A stretch of DNA of 64,000 nucleotides from Roseiarcus sp963784805 (GTDB lineage Bacteria > Pseudomonadota > Alphaproteobacteria > Rhizobiales > Beijerinckiaceae): NCBI GenBank assembly GCA_963784805.1, contig CAWASR010000019.1, positions 186,001-250,000 of the forward strand, written 5' to 3'. The stretch's first letter is position 1, and every line of letters starts with the position of its first letter. Position numbers and translations under genes: made by a program. The notes beneath the pieces are model-generated. The model searched no databases. It had not been told where the DNA came from and saw nothing but the letters and a program-made list of their open reading frames with translations. Positions 33,197-42,468 of this stretch are shown here, one piece after another.

Positions 33197-34726
33197 ATGG
33201 CTTATACCCAACGTCGTGAATTTTTGACTCTGGCCGCGGGCGGAGCGCTCGCGGGTCTGAGCGCGCGATCGGGCCTCGCGCCCGCTTCAGCCGAGCCGCT
33301 GGGGAAGCCCGTCCCGTTTTCGTCGGCGACCGTGCTCAACATGGCGGTCTCACTCGCCCAGAAGCCCTTCAAGCCGCCCGAAGCGCCTCTTCCGAGCGTT
33401 TTTTCCGGATTGAACTTCGAACAATACGCTTCGATCCGCCGCATTCCGTCGACCGCGATCTGGAGCAACGAGAAGCTCGGATTTTCGCTGGAGCCGCTGC
33501 ATCGCGGATTTGTCTATACAACGCCGGTCGAGATCAACATTGTCGAGAACGAGCTGGCGCAAAAAGTCATCTACGACCCGGCCGATTTCGACTTCGGCAA
33601 GTTGAAGACGCCCGCTGCCGTCGGCGATCTCGGATTCTCCGGACTGCGCGTCCTCGCCGCGTCGGCCCACGGCTTCCAGGACGTGGCGATTTTTCAGGGC
33701 GCGAGTTTCTATCGTTCCCGCGCCCGAGGCCAGAATTTCGGCGTGACCGCGCGCGGCCTTGCGATCCGGACCGGCGACGAGCCGGGCGAGGAGTTCCCGC
33801 TGTTTCGAGCCTTCTGGGTCGAGAGGCCCACCCCGGCGTCGGACACGCTGACCATCCACGCGCTGCTGGATTCGGCGAGCGTGACCGGCGCGTTCAGGTT
33901 CACGCTTCATCCGCTGGAGACGACGATCATCGATACCGAAATGACGCTGATCTCACGCGCGGCGGTCGACAAGCTGGGTTTCGGAGCGATGGCGGGCGCC
34001 TACCTGTTCAGCCCTCTCGATCACCGCCGCCCCGATGACGCGCGCTCGGCCGTCTATGAAACGACCGGCCTGCAGATCCTCTCCGGCAGCGGCGAGTGGC
34101 TCTGGCGCCCCGTGTCCAATCGCGAGACCCTGCAGATTTCAGCGTTCGCGGACCTCAACCCGCGCGGGTTTGGCATGCTGCAGCGGTCCCGGACCTTCGA
34201 CGCCTTCCTTGACGACGAGACCCATTGGGAGCTGAAGCCGACGCTGTGGATCGAGCCGATCGGCGACTGGGGCCAGGGCGATTTGCGACTGCTGGAGATT
34301 CCGGCGGCGTCGGAAAACAATTCCAACATCGTCGTCCAGTGGCGCCCCAAGGCCGGGATGGCGATCGCGAAGAGCCTGTCGATCGCCTATCGCCAGTTCT
34401 GGTGCTGGGAGCCGCCCTCACGGCCCCCGCTGGCGATTTGCGTGTCGAGCCGCAGCGGCAAGGTCGGCGATCGGCGGCGCTTCGCGGTCGAAATGGCGGG
34501 GGACCTCTTCGCCGATCCGGCGAAGGCGGCGGCGGCGACCGCCGACATTCACTGTTCGCCGGGCAAAATAGCGTCGGTTCGGCTGTTCCCCTACAAGAAC
34601 AGGCGGTCGGTTCGCGTCGTTTTCGATCTTGACCCCGGGTCGGAATCCTATTCCGAGTTGCGATTGACCCTCAACCTGGACAAAAAGGCGGTCAGCGAGA
34701 CATGGCTCTATCGATGGACAGCTTGA
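33197..34726 (+). CDS. opgG: Periplasmic glucan biosynthesis protein G
   Basis: OpgG (MdoG) is needed for osmoregulated periplasmic glucan synthesis, probably for branching or release. The 509-residue protein starts with a twin-arginine signal (Q-R-R-E-F-L-T-L-A-A-G-G). The family beta-sandwich follows: YASIRRIPSTAIW, GFVYTTPVEINIV, RTGDEPGEEFPLFRAFWVERP, and the C-terminal Ig-like domain. It overlaps the start of opgH by 25 bases, so the two are co-translated. Confidence 0.94.
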   Translation: MAYTQRREFLTLAAGGALAGLSARSGLAPASAEPLGKPVPFSSATVLNMAVSLAQKPFKPPEAPLPSVFSGLNFEQYASIRRIPSTAIWSNEKLGFSLEPLHRGFVYTTPVEINIVENELAQKVIYDPADFDFGKLKTPAAVGDLGFSGLRVLAASAHGFQDVAIFQGASFYRSRARGQNFGVTARGLAIRTGDEPGEEFPLFRAFWVERPTPASDTLTIHALLDSASVTGAFRFTLHPLETTIIDTEMTLISRAAVDKLGFGAMAGAYLFSPLDHRRPDDARSAVYETTGLQILSGSGEWLWRPVSNRETLQISAFADLNPRGFGMLQRSRTFDAFLDDETHWELKPTLWIEPIGDWGQGDLRLLEIPAASENNSNIVVQWRPKAGMAIAKSLSIAYRQFWCWEPPSRPPLAICVSSRSGKVGDRRRFAVEMAGDLFADPAKAAAATADIHCSPGKIASVRLFPYKNRRSVRVVFDLDPGSESYSELRLTLNLDKKAVSETWLYRWTA

Positions 34727-36900
34727 CGCTCGCTCAGGCGCAGCCGCCGCGCGACGCGGGCTCGTCGTGGGGCTCGTCGATGCCCGGTTTCGCGCCGCTC
34801 GCGATGCCGGCGCAGTCCTTCAGTCGGTTTTCGCGCGGCGACAGGCGGGCCTGGATCGACCCGCGTTCCGCCAGACCGCCAATCCTGACCCGCTTCGTCG
34901 TTTTCGGCGGCGCAGTCGCGCTCAGCGCATACGGCGCCTACCAGATGTACAGGGTCGTGGGAGTCGGCACGATCACCGCGCTGGAATGGGTTCTGGTTGT
35001 CCTGTTCGTCGTCACCTTCTCGTGGATCGCGGTTTCTTTCTCCGCCAGCGTCGTCGGCTTTTTCTGGCTCCTCGCTCACCGGCGCTGGGCCGCGCCGGCG
35101 CCGGCCTCGCTCGCGCAAAAGACTGCGGTCGTCATGCCGATTTACAACGAGGCGCCGTCGCGCGTCTTCGGCGCGATGCAGGCGATCATCGAGGACGTCG
35201 AGCGCACCGGCCTGGGAGGCGCGTTCGACTTTGTCTTTCTCTCCGACACCACCGACGCCAATGTGTGGATCGCCGAGGAGCGAGCGTTCGTGGCCATGCG
35301 GGATCGGCTGCCTGAAGCGCGAATCTACTTCCGCCGCAGACGCAGGAACACCGGCCGCAAAGCCGGCAACATCGTCGACTTCATCACCCAATGGGGCGGC
35401 CGCTATCCGCACATGGTGGTTCTCGACGCCGACAGTCTGATGACGGGCGACGCGATCGTCCGTCTCGCGGCGGCGATGGAGAGGGACCCGGACGCCGGCA
35501 TCATCCAGAGCCTGCCGCTCATCGTCAACCGCAACACGATGTTCGCGCGGGTGCAACAGTTTGCGGCCCGCATCGCCGGTCCGGTCATCGCCGCCGGCCT
35601 TTGCGCCTGGGTGGGACGCGACGGCAACTATTGGGGCCACAACGCGATCATCCGCACCCGCGCCTTCGCCGACCATTGCGGCCTGCCGGACCTGCCCGGC
35701 AAGCCCCCGTTCGGCGGCCACATTCTCAGCCACGATTTTGTCGAAGCGGCCCTCATGCGGCGCGCCGGATATTCCGTCTACATGCTGCCGATGCTCGGCG
35801 GTTCGTATGAGGAGAGCCCGCCGTCGCTGATCGATCTCGCCGCTCGCGACCGGCGGTGGTGCCAGGGCAATCTCCAGCACCTGCGGGTCATCGGCGCCAA
35901 CGGCTTCGTCATGGCGTCCCGCCAGCACTTCGCCACCGGGATCATGGGATATCTCGCGTCGCCCCTTTGGATGGCGCAACTGCTGGTCGGCATCGCGCTG
36001 GTGCTGCAGTCGCACTACATACGACCCGAGTATTTCACCGCCGAATTTTCGCTGTTTCCGACGTGGCCGCGGTTCGACTACGAACGTGCGCTGCAATTGT
36101 TTGTCCTCACGATCGGCATCCTGCTGGCGCCGAAATTTCTTGGCCTTGCCGTCGCTCTCATCGATGGGAAGACCCGAAGGGGTTCCGGCGGCGCGCTGGC
36201 TCTGATCGCCTCGACCCTGGTCGAGATCGTGATCTCGGCCGCTCTGGCGCCGATTATGATGCTGATCCAGTCCGGGTCGGTTGCGCAGATCGTGTCGGGA
36301 CGGGACACTGGCTGGAATCCGCAGAGGCGAGACGACGGTTCGATCCCATTCCGAAGCATCGCCCGCCGCCACCGCGCGCACGCGGTTCTCGGGTTCGTCA
36401 CGCTCTTCGCCGCGGCTCTCATTTCGCCTTCGCTGGTCGTGTGGATGTCGCCGACGATCGCCGGCCTCATCCTTTCCATTCCTCTGTCCTGGGCGAGCGG
36501 CCAATTGTGGCTCGGCCTTGCCCTGCGCCGCGCCGGCCTGCTGCGCACGCCGGAGGAGACGTCGCCGCCGCAGGTGGTCGAGCGCGCCAACGCGCTCGCG
36601 GCAGAACTCGCCAGCGCCGGCCGCGACGACGACGACGCGTTGATGGCTATCCGCGCCGATCCCGCCCTGCGCGCCATTCACGAAGCGTTCCTCCCCGAAG
36701 CGGCCCGTCGCCGACCGGGCGACGTCGACGTCGACGCCGCCGTGGCGACGGCCAAGCTCAACGACGCCGAAACGATCGAGGACGCGTGTGCGTGGCTCAG
36801 GCCGCGGGAACGGGTCGCGGTCCTCAACGACCGTGCGCTGATCGCGATGCTGGCCCGTTTGCACGGCGCAGCGGATTGCGTCGAGAAGGGCGGCGCCTAG
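34702..36900 (+). CDS. opgH: Glucans biosynthesis glucosyltransferase H
   Basis: OpgH (MdoH) polymerises the beta-1,2-glucan backbone from UDP-glucose at the inner membrane. The 732 residues include multiple membrane helices and a GT2 catalytic domain. Its motifs are VMPIYNEAPSRVFGAM, LSDTTD, the D-A-D of VVLDADSLMTGD, and R-D-R-R-W-C-Q-G-N-L (QxxRW-like). ATG at 34702 overlaps opgG; ATG at 34714 is an alternative. The stop overlaps the convergent rhomboid gene by 4 bases. Confidence 0.95.
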   Translation: MALSMDSLTLAQAQPPRDAGSSWGSSMPGFAPLAMPAQSFSRFSRGDRRAWIDPRSARPPILTRFVVFGGAVALSAYGAYQMYRVVGVGTITALEWVLVVLFVVTFSWIAVSFSASVVGFFWLLAHRRWAAPAPASLAQKTAVVMPIYNEAPSRVFGAMQAIIEDVERTGLGGAFDFVFLSDTTDANVWIAEERAFVAMRDRLPEARIYFRRRRRNTGRKAGNIVDFITQWGGRYPHMVVLDADSLMTGDAIVRLAAAMERDPDAGIIQSLPLIVNRNTMFARVQQFAARIAGPVIAAGLCAWVGRDGNYWGHNAIIRTRAFADHCGLPDLPGKPPFGGHILSHDFVEAALMRRAGYSVYMLPMLGGSYEESPPSLIDLAARDRRWCQGNLQHLRVIGANGFVMASRQHFATGIMGYLASPLWMAQLLVGIALVLQSHYIRPEYFTAEFSLFPTWPRFDYERALQLFVLTIGILLAPKFLGLAVALIDGKTRRGSGGALALIASTLVEIVISAALAPIMMLIQSGSVAQIVSGRDTGWNPQRRDDGSIPFRSIARRHRAHAVLGFVTLFAAALISPSLVVWMSPTIAGLILSIPLSWASGQLWLGLALRRAGLLRTPEETSPPQVVERANALAAELASAGRDDDDALMAIRADPALRAIHEAFLPEAARRRPGDVDVDAAVATAKLNDAETIEDACAWLRPRERVAVLNDRALIAMLARLHGAADCVEKGGA

Positions 36901-37736
36901 CCCTGCTCATTCGGGGCCGGGCGCGGCCGCGGCGGGGGATCGAACAGGTCGAACAGCAGAAGACCGGTAAGAAATCCGCCGAGATGGGCGACCCATGCGA
37001 CCGGGGCCTCGGACAGACCCAGCGTTTTTGCAAATGCGCCGAAGACGAAATTCGTCCCCAGCCATATGCAGAGGAAAATCAGTGCGCGACGGTCGACAAA
37101 GAGCCCTCGCAGAGTCGCGGCCGGAATCGGTTCGATCTCGGCCTGGCGCCTGGCGCCCGGCAGACCTAGCGGCGCCCCAGGTTCGAACATAAACCGCGTC
37201 GCCGCGCCCATCAGTCCCGAATCCGAGCCCGACGCCCCGATCAGGGGGACAAAATCCATCGGCGCGCTGGCCCAATGCGCCAGCGCGCTCGCGATCGCGG
37301 TCACGGCCATGAAGATCAGAAACCGCGCCGACCCGAATCGGCGCGCGACCGGCGGCCCGAATGCGAAGAGCCAGATCGTGTTGAGAAGCACATGGGTCCA
37401 CGAGCCGTGCAGGAAGGCGTAGGTCAGAAGCGTCCACAGCATCGGCCCTGCGCCCAGGGCATGGAGATCACGCATGTCGCGCGCCTGTTCGAGGGCGACC
37501 GGATCCGTGTTCGCGCGCACCAGCAGGTCGATCGCCCGCGCCGGCCACAATCCGATCGTCAATCGCCCCGGCACAAAGGCGAAGTTGCGCAGGACCGCGT
37601 CCTGGATCGTCACGGGCGCCCAGTCGTAGGCGGCGAAGATCGCGAGAAGAATAAGGGCGAGAGCGACGACGACGGCCGGCACGTCGAAAATCGGCTCGCG
37701 ACGTTGCGCCAGGCGGGGCGGCTCGACAGCGTTCAT
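36897..37736 (-). CDS. Rhomboid family intramembrane serine protease
   Basis: This 279-residue protein has six or seven hydrophobic helices. The N-terminal domain contains FLHGSWTHVLLNTIWLFAFG (split at the conserved H-x(3)-H-x-x-x-N), followed by the catalytic G-A-S-G-S-D-S-G-L-M-G-A serine motif at about 160. The last helix has VAWVAHLGGFLTGLL with the second catalytic His. Substrates are unknown. Confidence 0.9.
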   Translation of the reverse strand: MNAVEPPRLAQRREPIFDVPAVVVALALILLAIFAAYDWAPVTIQDAVLRNFAFVPGRLTIGLWPARAIDLLVRANTDPVALEQARDMRDLHALGAGPMLWTLLTYAFLHGSWTHVLLNTIWLFAFGPPVARRFGSARFLIFMAVTAIASALAHWASAPMDFVPLIGASGSDSGLMGAATRFMFEPGAPLGLPGARRQAEIEPIPAATLRGLFVDRRALIFLCIWLGTNFVFGAFAKTLGLSEAPVAWVAHLGGFLTGLLLFDLFDPPPRPRPAPNEQG

Positions 37737-38302
37737 GACTCGTTCAGGCCTTTCGATCGGACCGTGGAGCGGCCGGCGCGGATCCGCGCACCGCGCCAGG
37801 CGCGAAACCGCGTCTCCGCGTCGAGCGGGAGGCGACGCCGGTCGGCGGCGAAGCAGCGTTATCCCTTCGAGGGGGCCGCCGGCAAGGGAGGGAAAAAGAA
37901 AGGGAGAGCCCGGAGCACAGGCCCTCCCTCGCTTCCTTTAGGCGCCGCGTCCCAACCGTGACAGGAGCATGGCCACGATCGTCACGCCGCAAATCGAATT
38001 CCGCGTCTCGGGGACGGTTCCCATCCGCGGCGCCCGTCGCCACGCTCTCGATTTGCCGGAGCACGCAAACCTTGAACGTCGCGGTTTCGATCTCGAAACT
38101 ATGACAAAGACCGGCCGGCTCCGCAATCTCGGATCAATATTATTGTTAACACAACTTCCCTTGCGGAAAGCGTCGCCGGTTCGTCGTCGCGCCGCGTCAC
38201 GGCATGGTCCCTGCTTCGCCGCTTCCGATCCGGCGCCGGCCGCCGAAAAGCGTCCCTTTGTGAGACGGTTGTTCCGACAAAGGGGTCGCAGAGGGAGAGA
38301 CA
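37737..38302. other. 566-bp intergenic region with an orphan terminator
   Basis: No family was recognised here. Open frames exist on both strands (for example minus 37938-38303, stop 10 bases before the terminator stem; plus 37969-38373), but none has convincing composition or a ribosome site. A Rho-independent terminator on the minus strand at 37891-37928 implies a transcript coming from the right, possibly a small RNA or an unrecognised small gene. An AT-rich patch at 38132-38155 (ATCAATATTATTGTTAAC) could hold a promoter. Confidence 0.45.
37891..37928 (-). terminator. Rho-independent terminator (minus strand)
   Basis: On the minus strand GGGAGGGCCT, a 7-base loop GTGCTCC, then GGGCTCTCCC form a 10-bp stem with G-U wobbles only, followed directly by TTTCTTTTT. 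This is a textbook intrinsic terminator. The rhomboid gene starts downstream at 37736, so the terminator must end a transcript initiated between here and 38302. Confidence 0.7.
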
Positions 38303-38893
38303 ATGAAGCTCGCGGTCACCTTGGAGCTTTACGCCTATTGGAGCGCCTTGAGGGGCGCGCGCAGCGCCCCTGAGCGAAACGACATCGACCCGGGCGCCAT
38401 TCGCAGCGTTCTGGCCGACACCTTCGTGCTCGACTTCGACCCTCAAAGCGGGTTTCCCCTCCGCATCGCCGGATCGAGGGCCAATGCTCTCTTCATGAAG
38501 GAGCTCAGGGGTTTTTCCTTTTTGCGGCTTTGGCGCGAAGCCGACCGCAAGGAGATCAAATCAATTCTCGAAAGCGTCGCCGACGAAGCGCAGCCGTTTC
38601 TCGTCGGCGCCGAGGCGCTGCCGTCAGGGCTGGGATCGATCGACATCGAGATTTCGCTGCTGCCGCTGCGTCATCATGGACTGACCCATTCGCGCATTCT
38701 CGGCTCCATCGCCGTCAACGCGGCGCCGGATTGGCTCGGACTTGTCGGCGCGGGTCAAATCAGGCTGACATCGTTGCGCTCGCTTGATCCGAAAATGCCG
38801 CCGCCGCCCGCGCGGCAACCGACGGCGAGCGATTTTTCCGTCCGCAATACGCCGACCCGCCACGGACATCTGTTCGTCTACTCCCGCGATTGA
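38303..38893 (+). CDS. PAS_5 domain protein (PF07310-like)
   Basis: The 196-residue cytosolic protein has a single PAS-like fold: ELYAYWSALRGARSAPERNDIDPGAIR at the N-terminus, LADTFVLDFDPQSGFPLRIAGSR and SLLPLRHHG at the end of the domain, then a Pro-rich tail. The arrangement Y-W-x-x-L-R-G-x-R-x-A-P is the signature of the alphaproteobacterial PAS_5 family, a stand-alone sensor of unknown ligand. GAGGGAG sits 6 bases before ATG. PilZ protein follows 145 bases later, suggesting shared signalling roles, which is inference. Confidence 0.82.
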   Translation: MKLAVTLELYAYWSALRGARSAPERNDIDPGAIRSVLADTFVLDFDPQSGFPLRIAGSRANALFMKELRGFSFLRLWREADRKEIKSILESVADEAQPFLVGAEALPSGLGSIDIEISLLPLRHHGLTHSRILGSIAVNAAPDWLGLVGAGQIRLTSLRSLDPKMPPPPARQPTASDFSVRNTPTRHGHLFVYSRD

Positions 38894-39038
38894 GGCGCAA
38901 TCTGACGCGACGTAATCGCTTTGGCGTAACAAGGCCTTAATTCATCCGGGATAGATAGTCGATGATTACCCTCGCGGGTACGATTCATCGCCCTTTTCAC
39001 TGATCGGCGTCGGCGCGCCGAAGCACGGGAGCGCGGTC

Positions 39039-39650
39039 TTGGGCGCTGTGGCATGGAGCATAGTCGAGCCCTCGACCGTCGAAAGGCGGCGCCATCAGCG
39101 GGTGAAAGTTCGTCTCACCGGACGGTTCATGCGGTCCGACCGCAAGGAATTCGACTGCGTCGCGATCGACATGTCCCCCGGTGGAATCGCGCTGTCGTCC
39201 GACGCCGGCGTCAATCCCGGCGAGCGGATCGTCGTTTATCTGAACCAGATCGGCCGAGTCGAGGGAAGGGTCGCGCGCAGGTTCGCCGGGGGCTTCGCAG
39301 TCCAGATGCAATTGACGCCTGTCAAGCGCGACAAGCTGGCCGATCAGTTGACCTGGCTCGCCAACCGCAATTCGCTCGGTCTGCCCGAGGATCGACGGCA
39401 TGAGCGCTTCGCGCCGCGTGATCGCTACACCACCCTGAAGCTCGCGAATGGCCGCGAATTCGCCGCCAGGCTGATCGACATTTCAATGTCGGGCGCGGCG
39501 ATGAACGTCGACTACCAGCCCCCGATCGGCTCGCCGGTCGTCGTCGGGTCGACGGCGGCTCAAGTGGTGCGCATTCTCGATAGCGGAATCGCGGTTGAAT
39601 TCCTGCGGATGATTCCCCTCGAGCAATTCAGCCCGGACGTCACGATCTGA
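39039..39650 (+). CDS. Protein with two PilZ domains (c-di-GMP binding)
   Basis: About 203 residues carrying two consecutive PilZ units. The first has R-R-R-H-Q-R then D-M-S-P-G-G (residues 17-55) and the second R-R-H-E-R then D-I-S-M-S-G (about 118-158). RxxxR plus D/NxSxxG are the c-di-GMP contacts; both copies keep them (second: D-I-S-M-S-G-A). TTG at 39039 or GTG at 39048 would start it. Two PilZ domains without a partner domain suggest a c-di-GMP-responsive adaptor. Confidence 0.86.
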   Translation: MGAVAWSIVEPSTVERRRHQRVKVRLTGRFMRSDRKEFDCVAIDMSPGGIALSSDAGVNPGERIVVYLNQIGRVEGRVARRFAGGFAVQMQLTPVKRDKLADQLTWLANRNSLGLPEDRRHERFAPRDRYTTLKLANGREFAARLIDISMSGAAMNVDYQPPIGSPVVVGSTAAQVVRILDSGIAVEFLRMIPLEQFSPDVTI

Positions 39651-39672
39651 TCGACAAGCGCGTCGCTCGCGA

Positions 39673-40218
39673 TCAGGCCGCGCCGCCGCCGCCGATCGGC
39701 TTCAGTCCCTTGGCATAGCGGCGCCAGTTCTCCACATAGTGCCGGGCGGAGCGTCGAAGGTCCTCGATCGTCTCCGCATCGAGCGTGCGGACCGCCCGGG
39801 CGGGCGAACCGACGATGAGGGAATTGTCGGCGAAATCCTTGCCCTCGGTCACCAGCGTCCGTGCGCCGACCAGGCATCCCCGGCCGATTTTCGCTCCGTT
39901 GAGCACAACCGCGCCCATGCCGACCAGCGAACCCTCGCCGATCGCGCAGCCGTGCAGGATCGCGCTGTGACCGATAGTGCAGTCGTCGCCGATCGTGAGC
40001 GGGTAGCCCATGTCCGTGTGCAGCGTGCACGAGTCCTGAATGTTCGTGCGCGCGCCCACGACGATCGGCTCGTTGTCGCCCCGCAGCACCGCCCCAAACC
40101 AGACGCCGACGTCAATTCCAACTGAAACATCACCGATCAGGCAGGCGCTGGGGGCGATCCAGTAGCGGCCCTCCGCCGGCAGCGCCGGGGCTCGGCCTTC
40201 GAGCGAGTACAACGGCAT
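39673..40218 (-). CDS. Gamma-carbonic anhydrase-like hexapeptide protein
   Basis: The 181-residue left-handed beta-helix protein shows V-W-F-G-A-V-L-R-G-D, D-S-C-T-L-H-T-D, then G-H-S-A-I-L-H-G-C. The three His ligands of gamma-carbonic anhydrase (HT, H and LHGC context) are present. Family members bind Zn/Co but many have no measured CO2 hydration, so activity is inferred. It converges on the PilZ gene. Confidence 0.88.
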   Translation of the reverse strand: MPLYSLEGRAPALPAEGRYWIAPSACLIGDVSVGIDVGVWFGAVLRGDNEPIVVGARTNIQDSCTLHTDMGYPLTIGDDCTIGHSAILHGCAIGEGSLVGMGAVVLNGAKIGRGCLVGARTLVTEGKDFADNSLIVGSPARAVRTLDAETIEDLRRSARHYVENWRRYAKGLKPIGGGGAA

Positions 40219-40431
40219 AGGCGAATCCTCCAGACATGGCGGGGCGAAGAAGACAGAAGCCGGCGAACACGGTCACGATGTCTGTCCGGACGGGCGACCG
40301 CCCTTATAGCAACGCTCGGGGCGCGGCGTCTGTTCTCCCGCCGCGCGAGCGAGCACAATGGGGACGGCCGGGCGGCGATTCGCGACCCCGGGTCGCACGG
40401 TCCGGGGCTCGCGATCGGAGGGCAAGCGGAA

Positions 40432-41082
40432 TTGGGCGGACGAGGCATTTTCGCGTCGGTCGCGGCGGCCGTGGCTCTGATCGGCGCCGGCTACGGCGCC
40501 TTCGCCATGTTTTATCGGCCGCCTGACCGGGCCCATATCGTCGAGGCCTCGGTCGGGGCGGCGAAATTCGCAATTCTGAGCTCGTTCCTGCGTCCCGCCT
40601 CGCGTCAGGACGGACCGGCGACGGCGATCGAGGCGGCTCTTTTCTTTCCCGATTTCACCCCCGCCGGAGATTTCAGCGACATCACAGGGACCACCGATCT
40701 CGACCAGCGCCTCGCGGAGACCGTATTTCTGGTCATCAGCAAACCGGACCCTCGCCTCGACCCCGCGGAGCGCACCGCGCGGCTCTACGAACGCTTTCTG
40801 GACGAGACGTCATGGAGCCAGCCGGGCGGCCTCATCGCCCGCGCTTTCGTCGACAACAGCCCGTTTCGCGGCGACGAGCTCTATTTCACCGCGCCGGAGG
40901 GCCGCGAATTCGCCGCGCGATGCCGAAAGCCCGATCCTTCGGCCGTGACCCCCAACACCTGTCAGGCGGACATGCGCATGGGCGACGTCGACGTCGAGAT
41001 CCGGTTCTCGGCCGCACTGCTGAGCGAGTGGCGACGTCTTCGCGACGGCGCGCGCGCGTTCGTCGCGGCGGCGCGGCGCTGA
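40432..41082 (+). CDS. Membrane-anchored hypothetical protein
   Basis: The 216-residue protein has one N-terminal hydrophobic segment (IFASVAAAVALIGAGYGAFAMF, about 6-27) and a periplasmic region. FTPAGDFSDITGTTDLDQRL, RLYERFLDETSW and AFVDNSPFRGDELYFTAPEGREFAARC are visible, with two cysteines (C-R-K and C-Q-A-D-M-R-M) likely to form a disulfide. TTG at 40432 with GGAGGG 9 bases upstream looks like the start. No domain recognised. Confidence 0.7.
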   Translation: MGGRGIFASVAAAVALIGAGYGAFAMFYRPPDRAHIVEASVGAAKFAILSSFLRPASRQDGPATAIEAALFFPDFTPAGDFSDITGTTDLDQRLAETVFLVISKPDPRLDPAERTARLYERFLDETSWSQPGGLIARAFVDNSPFRGDELYFTAPEGREFAARCRKPDPSAVTPNTCQADMRMGDVDVEIRFSAALLSEWRRLRDGARAFVAAARR

Positions 41083-41101
41083 CCCGGCCCGCCCGCGCTC
41101 C

Positions 41102-41497
41102 CTACTCCTCCTCAAGGTCGATATCCAGGATCGCCATCTGAAGGGTGAAGCTGGAGCCTTGGGAATCGTCGGCGGAAATGACCCCTAGGAAGTCGGGGCC
41201 GTTGTTGAGTTCGACCGAATCCGCTTTTTTGAGCCGGGCGGCGATCGTCAGCTTGTCGTTCTCGAACAGCCGGCGAAGGTAATCTTGCAGCACCGGCCGG
41301 CCAACGGGCAGCGGCATCGCAAAGGCGAACGAGCGGTCGCCATCCTCGTCGTCAACCGTGATCGCGCCGATCTTGCGCTCGCCGAGCCAAACGTCGGCGG
41401 CCTCGGCGGACTTTGAGTTCGGAACGACTTGAAGCGCCGGCGCGCCAAAGGAGCGACGCAGAAATTCGCGCAGCTTCGCGATCTCGGTCTTGTCCAT
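41102..41497 (-). CDS. Tandem DUF3126 protein
   Basis: The 131-residue protein appears to be two DUF3126 units joined head to tail. Unit 1 (about 1-64) contains TEIAKLREFLRRSFGAPALQ and GAITVDDEDGDRSFAF. Unit 2 (about 68-131) contains LQDYLRRLFENDKLTIAARL, GPDFLGVI and SFTLQMAILDIDLEEE. The usual family member is a single unit of about 70 residues ending FQMAILDIDLE. DUF3126 has no known function. It lies downstream of cysE on the same strand. Confidence 0.72.
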   Translation of the reverse strand: MDKTEIAKLREFLRRSFGAPALQVVPNSKSAEAADVWLGERKIGAITVDDEDGDRSFAFAMPLPVGRPVLQDYLRRLFENDKLTIAARLKKADSVELNNGPDFLGVISADDSQGSSFTLQMAILDIDLEEE

Positions 41498-41622
41498 GCG
41501 CGTCGTTCCTCGCTCGAGTCGATAGGCGCGAGGCTTTGCCACGAAGCCGCTTGCCCTTGCAAGACGCCGGTCAAACCGATGAAGCGCGGCGATCCCGCGC
41601 CCCTCGCCCCCTACGGCCGTTC

Positions 41623-42468
41623 TCAGGCGTCGATCGCCTTGTCGGCGAGGATCTGATTCATGTCGCGCGCCGGTTCGGCGCAGCCGGCTTCGCCGACGAT
41701 GCGGGCCGGCACGCCGGCGACCGTCTTGTTGTGCGGCACCGGCGCGATCACCACCGACCCCGCGGCCACGCGGGCGCAATAGCCGATCTCGATATTGCCG
41801 AGGATCTTCGCGCCCGCGCCGATCAGGACGCCATGGCGAATCTTGGGATGGCGGTCGCCCGTCTCCTTGCCGGTGCCGCCCAGGGTCACGCCCTGCAGGA
41901 TCGAGACGTTGTCCTCGATCACCGTCGTTTCGCCGACGACCAGAGAGGTCGCGTGATCGAGAAATACGCCCTTGCCGATCCGCGCGGCGGGATTGATGTC
42001 GACCCCGAACGCCGCCGAGGCGAGGCTTTGCAGGCTGAGCGCGAAATCGCGCCGGCCTGCCTTCAACAGCCAATGCGACAGCCGATAGGCCTGCAAGGCC
42101 TGGAAGCCTTTGAAATAGAGCAAAGGCTCCATCATCCTCAGGCAGGCCGGATCGCGATCGGCGACGGCGATGATGTCGTCGCGGAACGCTTCGCCGATCG
42201 AGGAGTCGCGCGCGATCGCCTCGCCGAAAGTCTGGCGAATCAGCGCCGCGGAGACGTCCGCATTGTCGAGCCGCGCCGCCACCCGGTAGGCGACCGAGCT
42301 CTCCAGCGTCTCGTGGTTGAGGATCGTCGTCATCAGGAACGTCGCCAGCTCCGGCTCGCGCCGCACCGCCTCTTCCGCTTCGTGGCGAATGCGCGCGAAC
42401 AGCGGATCGCCGCCGGCAATTCCAACGACCCGGGCAGTCAAACCGTGCGCCATTGCCAACTCCAACAC
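41623..42468 (-). CDS. cysE: Serine O-acetyltransferase
   Basis: CysE acetylates serine to O-acetylserine for cysteine synthesis. The 281-residue protein has the N-terminal helical domain (ARIRHEAEEAVRREPELATFL), the D-x-x-A-C-L-R-x-M-x-P segment, and the C-terminal left-handed beta-helix with IHPAARIGKG-like INPAARIGKGVFLDHATSLVVG, GTGKETGDRHPKIRHG and VAAGSVV. The catalytic Asp/His pair (D-H-A-T; R-H-P-K) is visible. The start MLELAMAHG is family-like. Confidence 0.95.
   Translation of the reverse strand: MLELAMAHGLTARVVGIAGGDPLFARIRHEAEEAVRREPELATFLMTTILNHETLESSVAYRVAARLDNADVSAALIRQTFGEAIARDSSIGEAFRDDIIAVADRDPACLRMMEPLLYFKGFQALQAYRLSHWLLKAGRRDFALSLQSLASAAFGVDINPAARIGKGVFLDHATSLVVGETTVIEDNVSILQGVTLGGTGKETGDRHPKIRHGVLIGAGAKILGNIEIGYCARVAAGSVVIAPVPHNKTVAGVPARIVGEAGCAEPARDMNQILADKAIDA

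Noticed and set aside
34708..36864. 718-residue minus-strand frame opposite opgH
   Set aside because: Mirror of opgH with Arg/Asp-rich shadow composition.
37969..38373. 134-residue plus-strand ORF
   Set aside because: AGGAG lies too near the ATG, it overlaps the PAS gene start, and composition after residue 50 is shadow-like.
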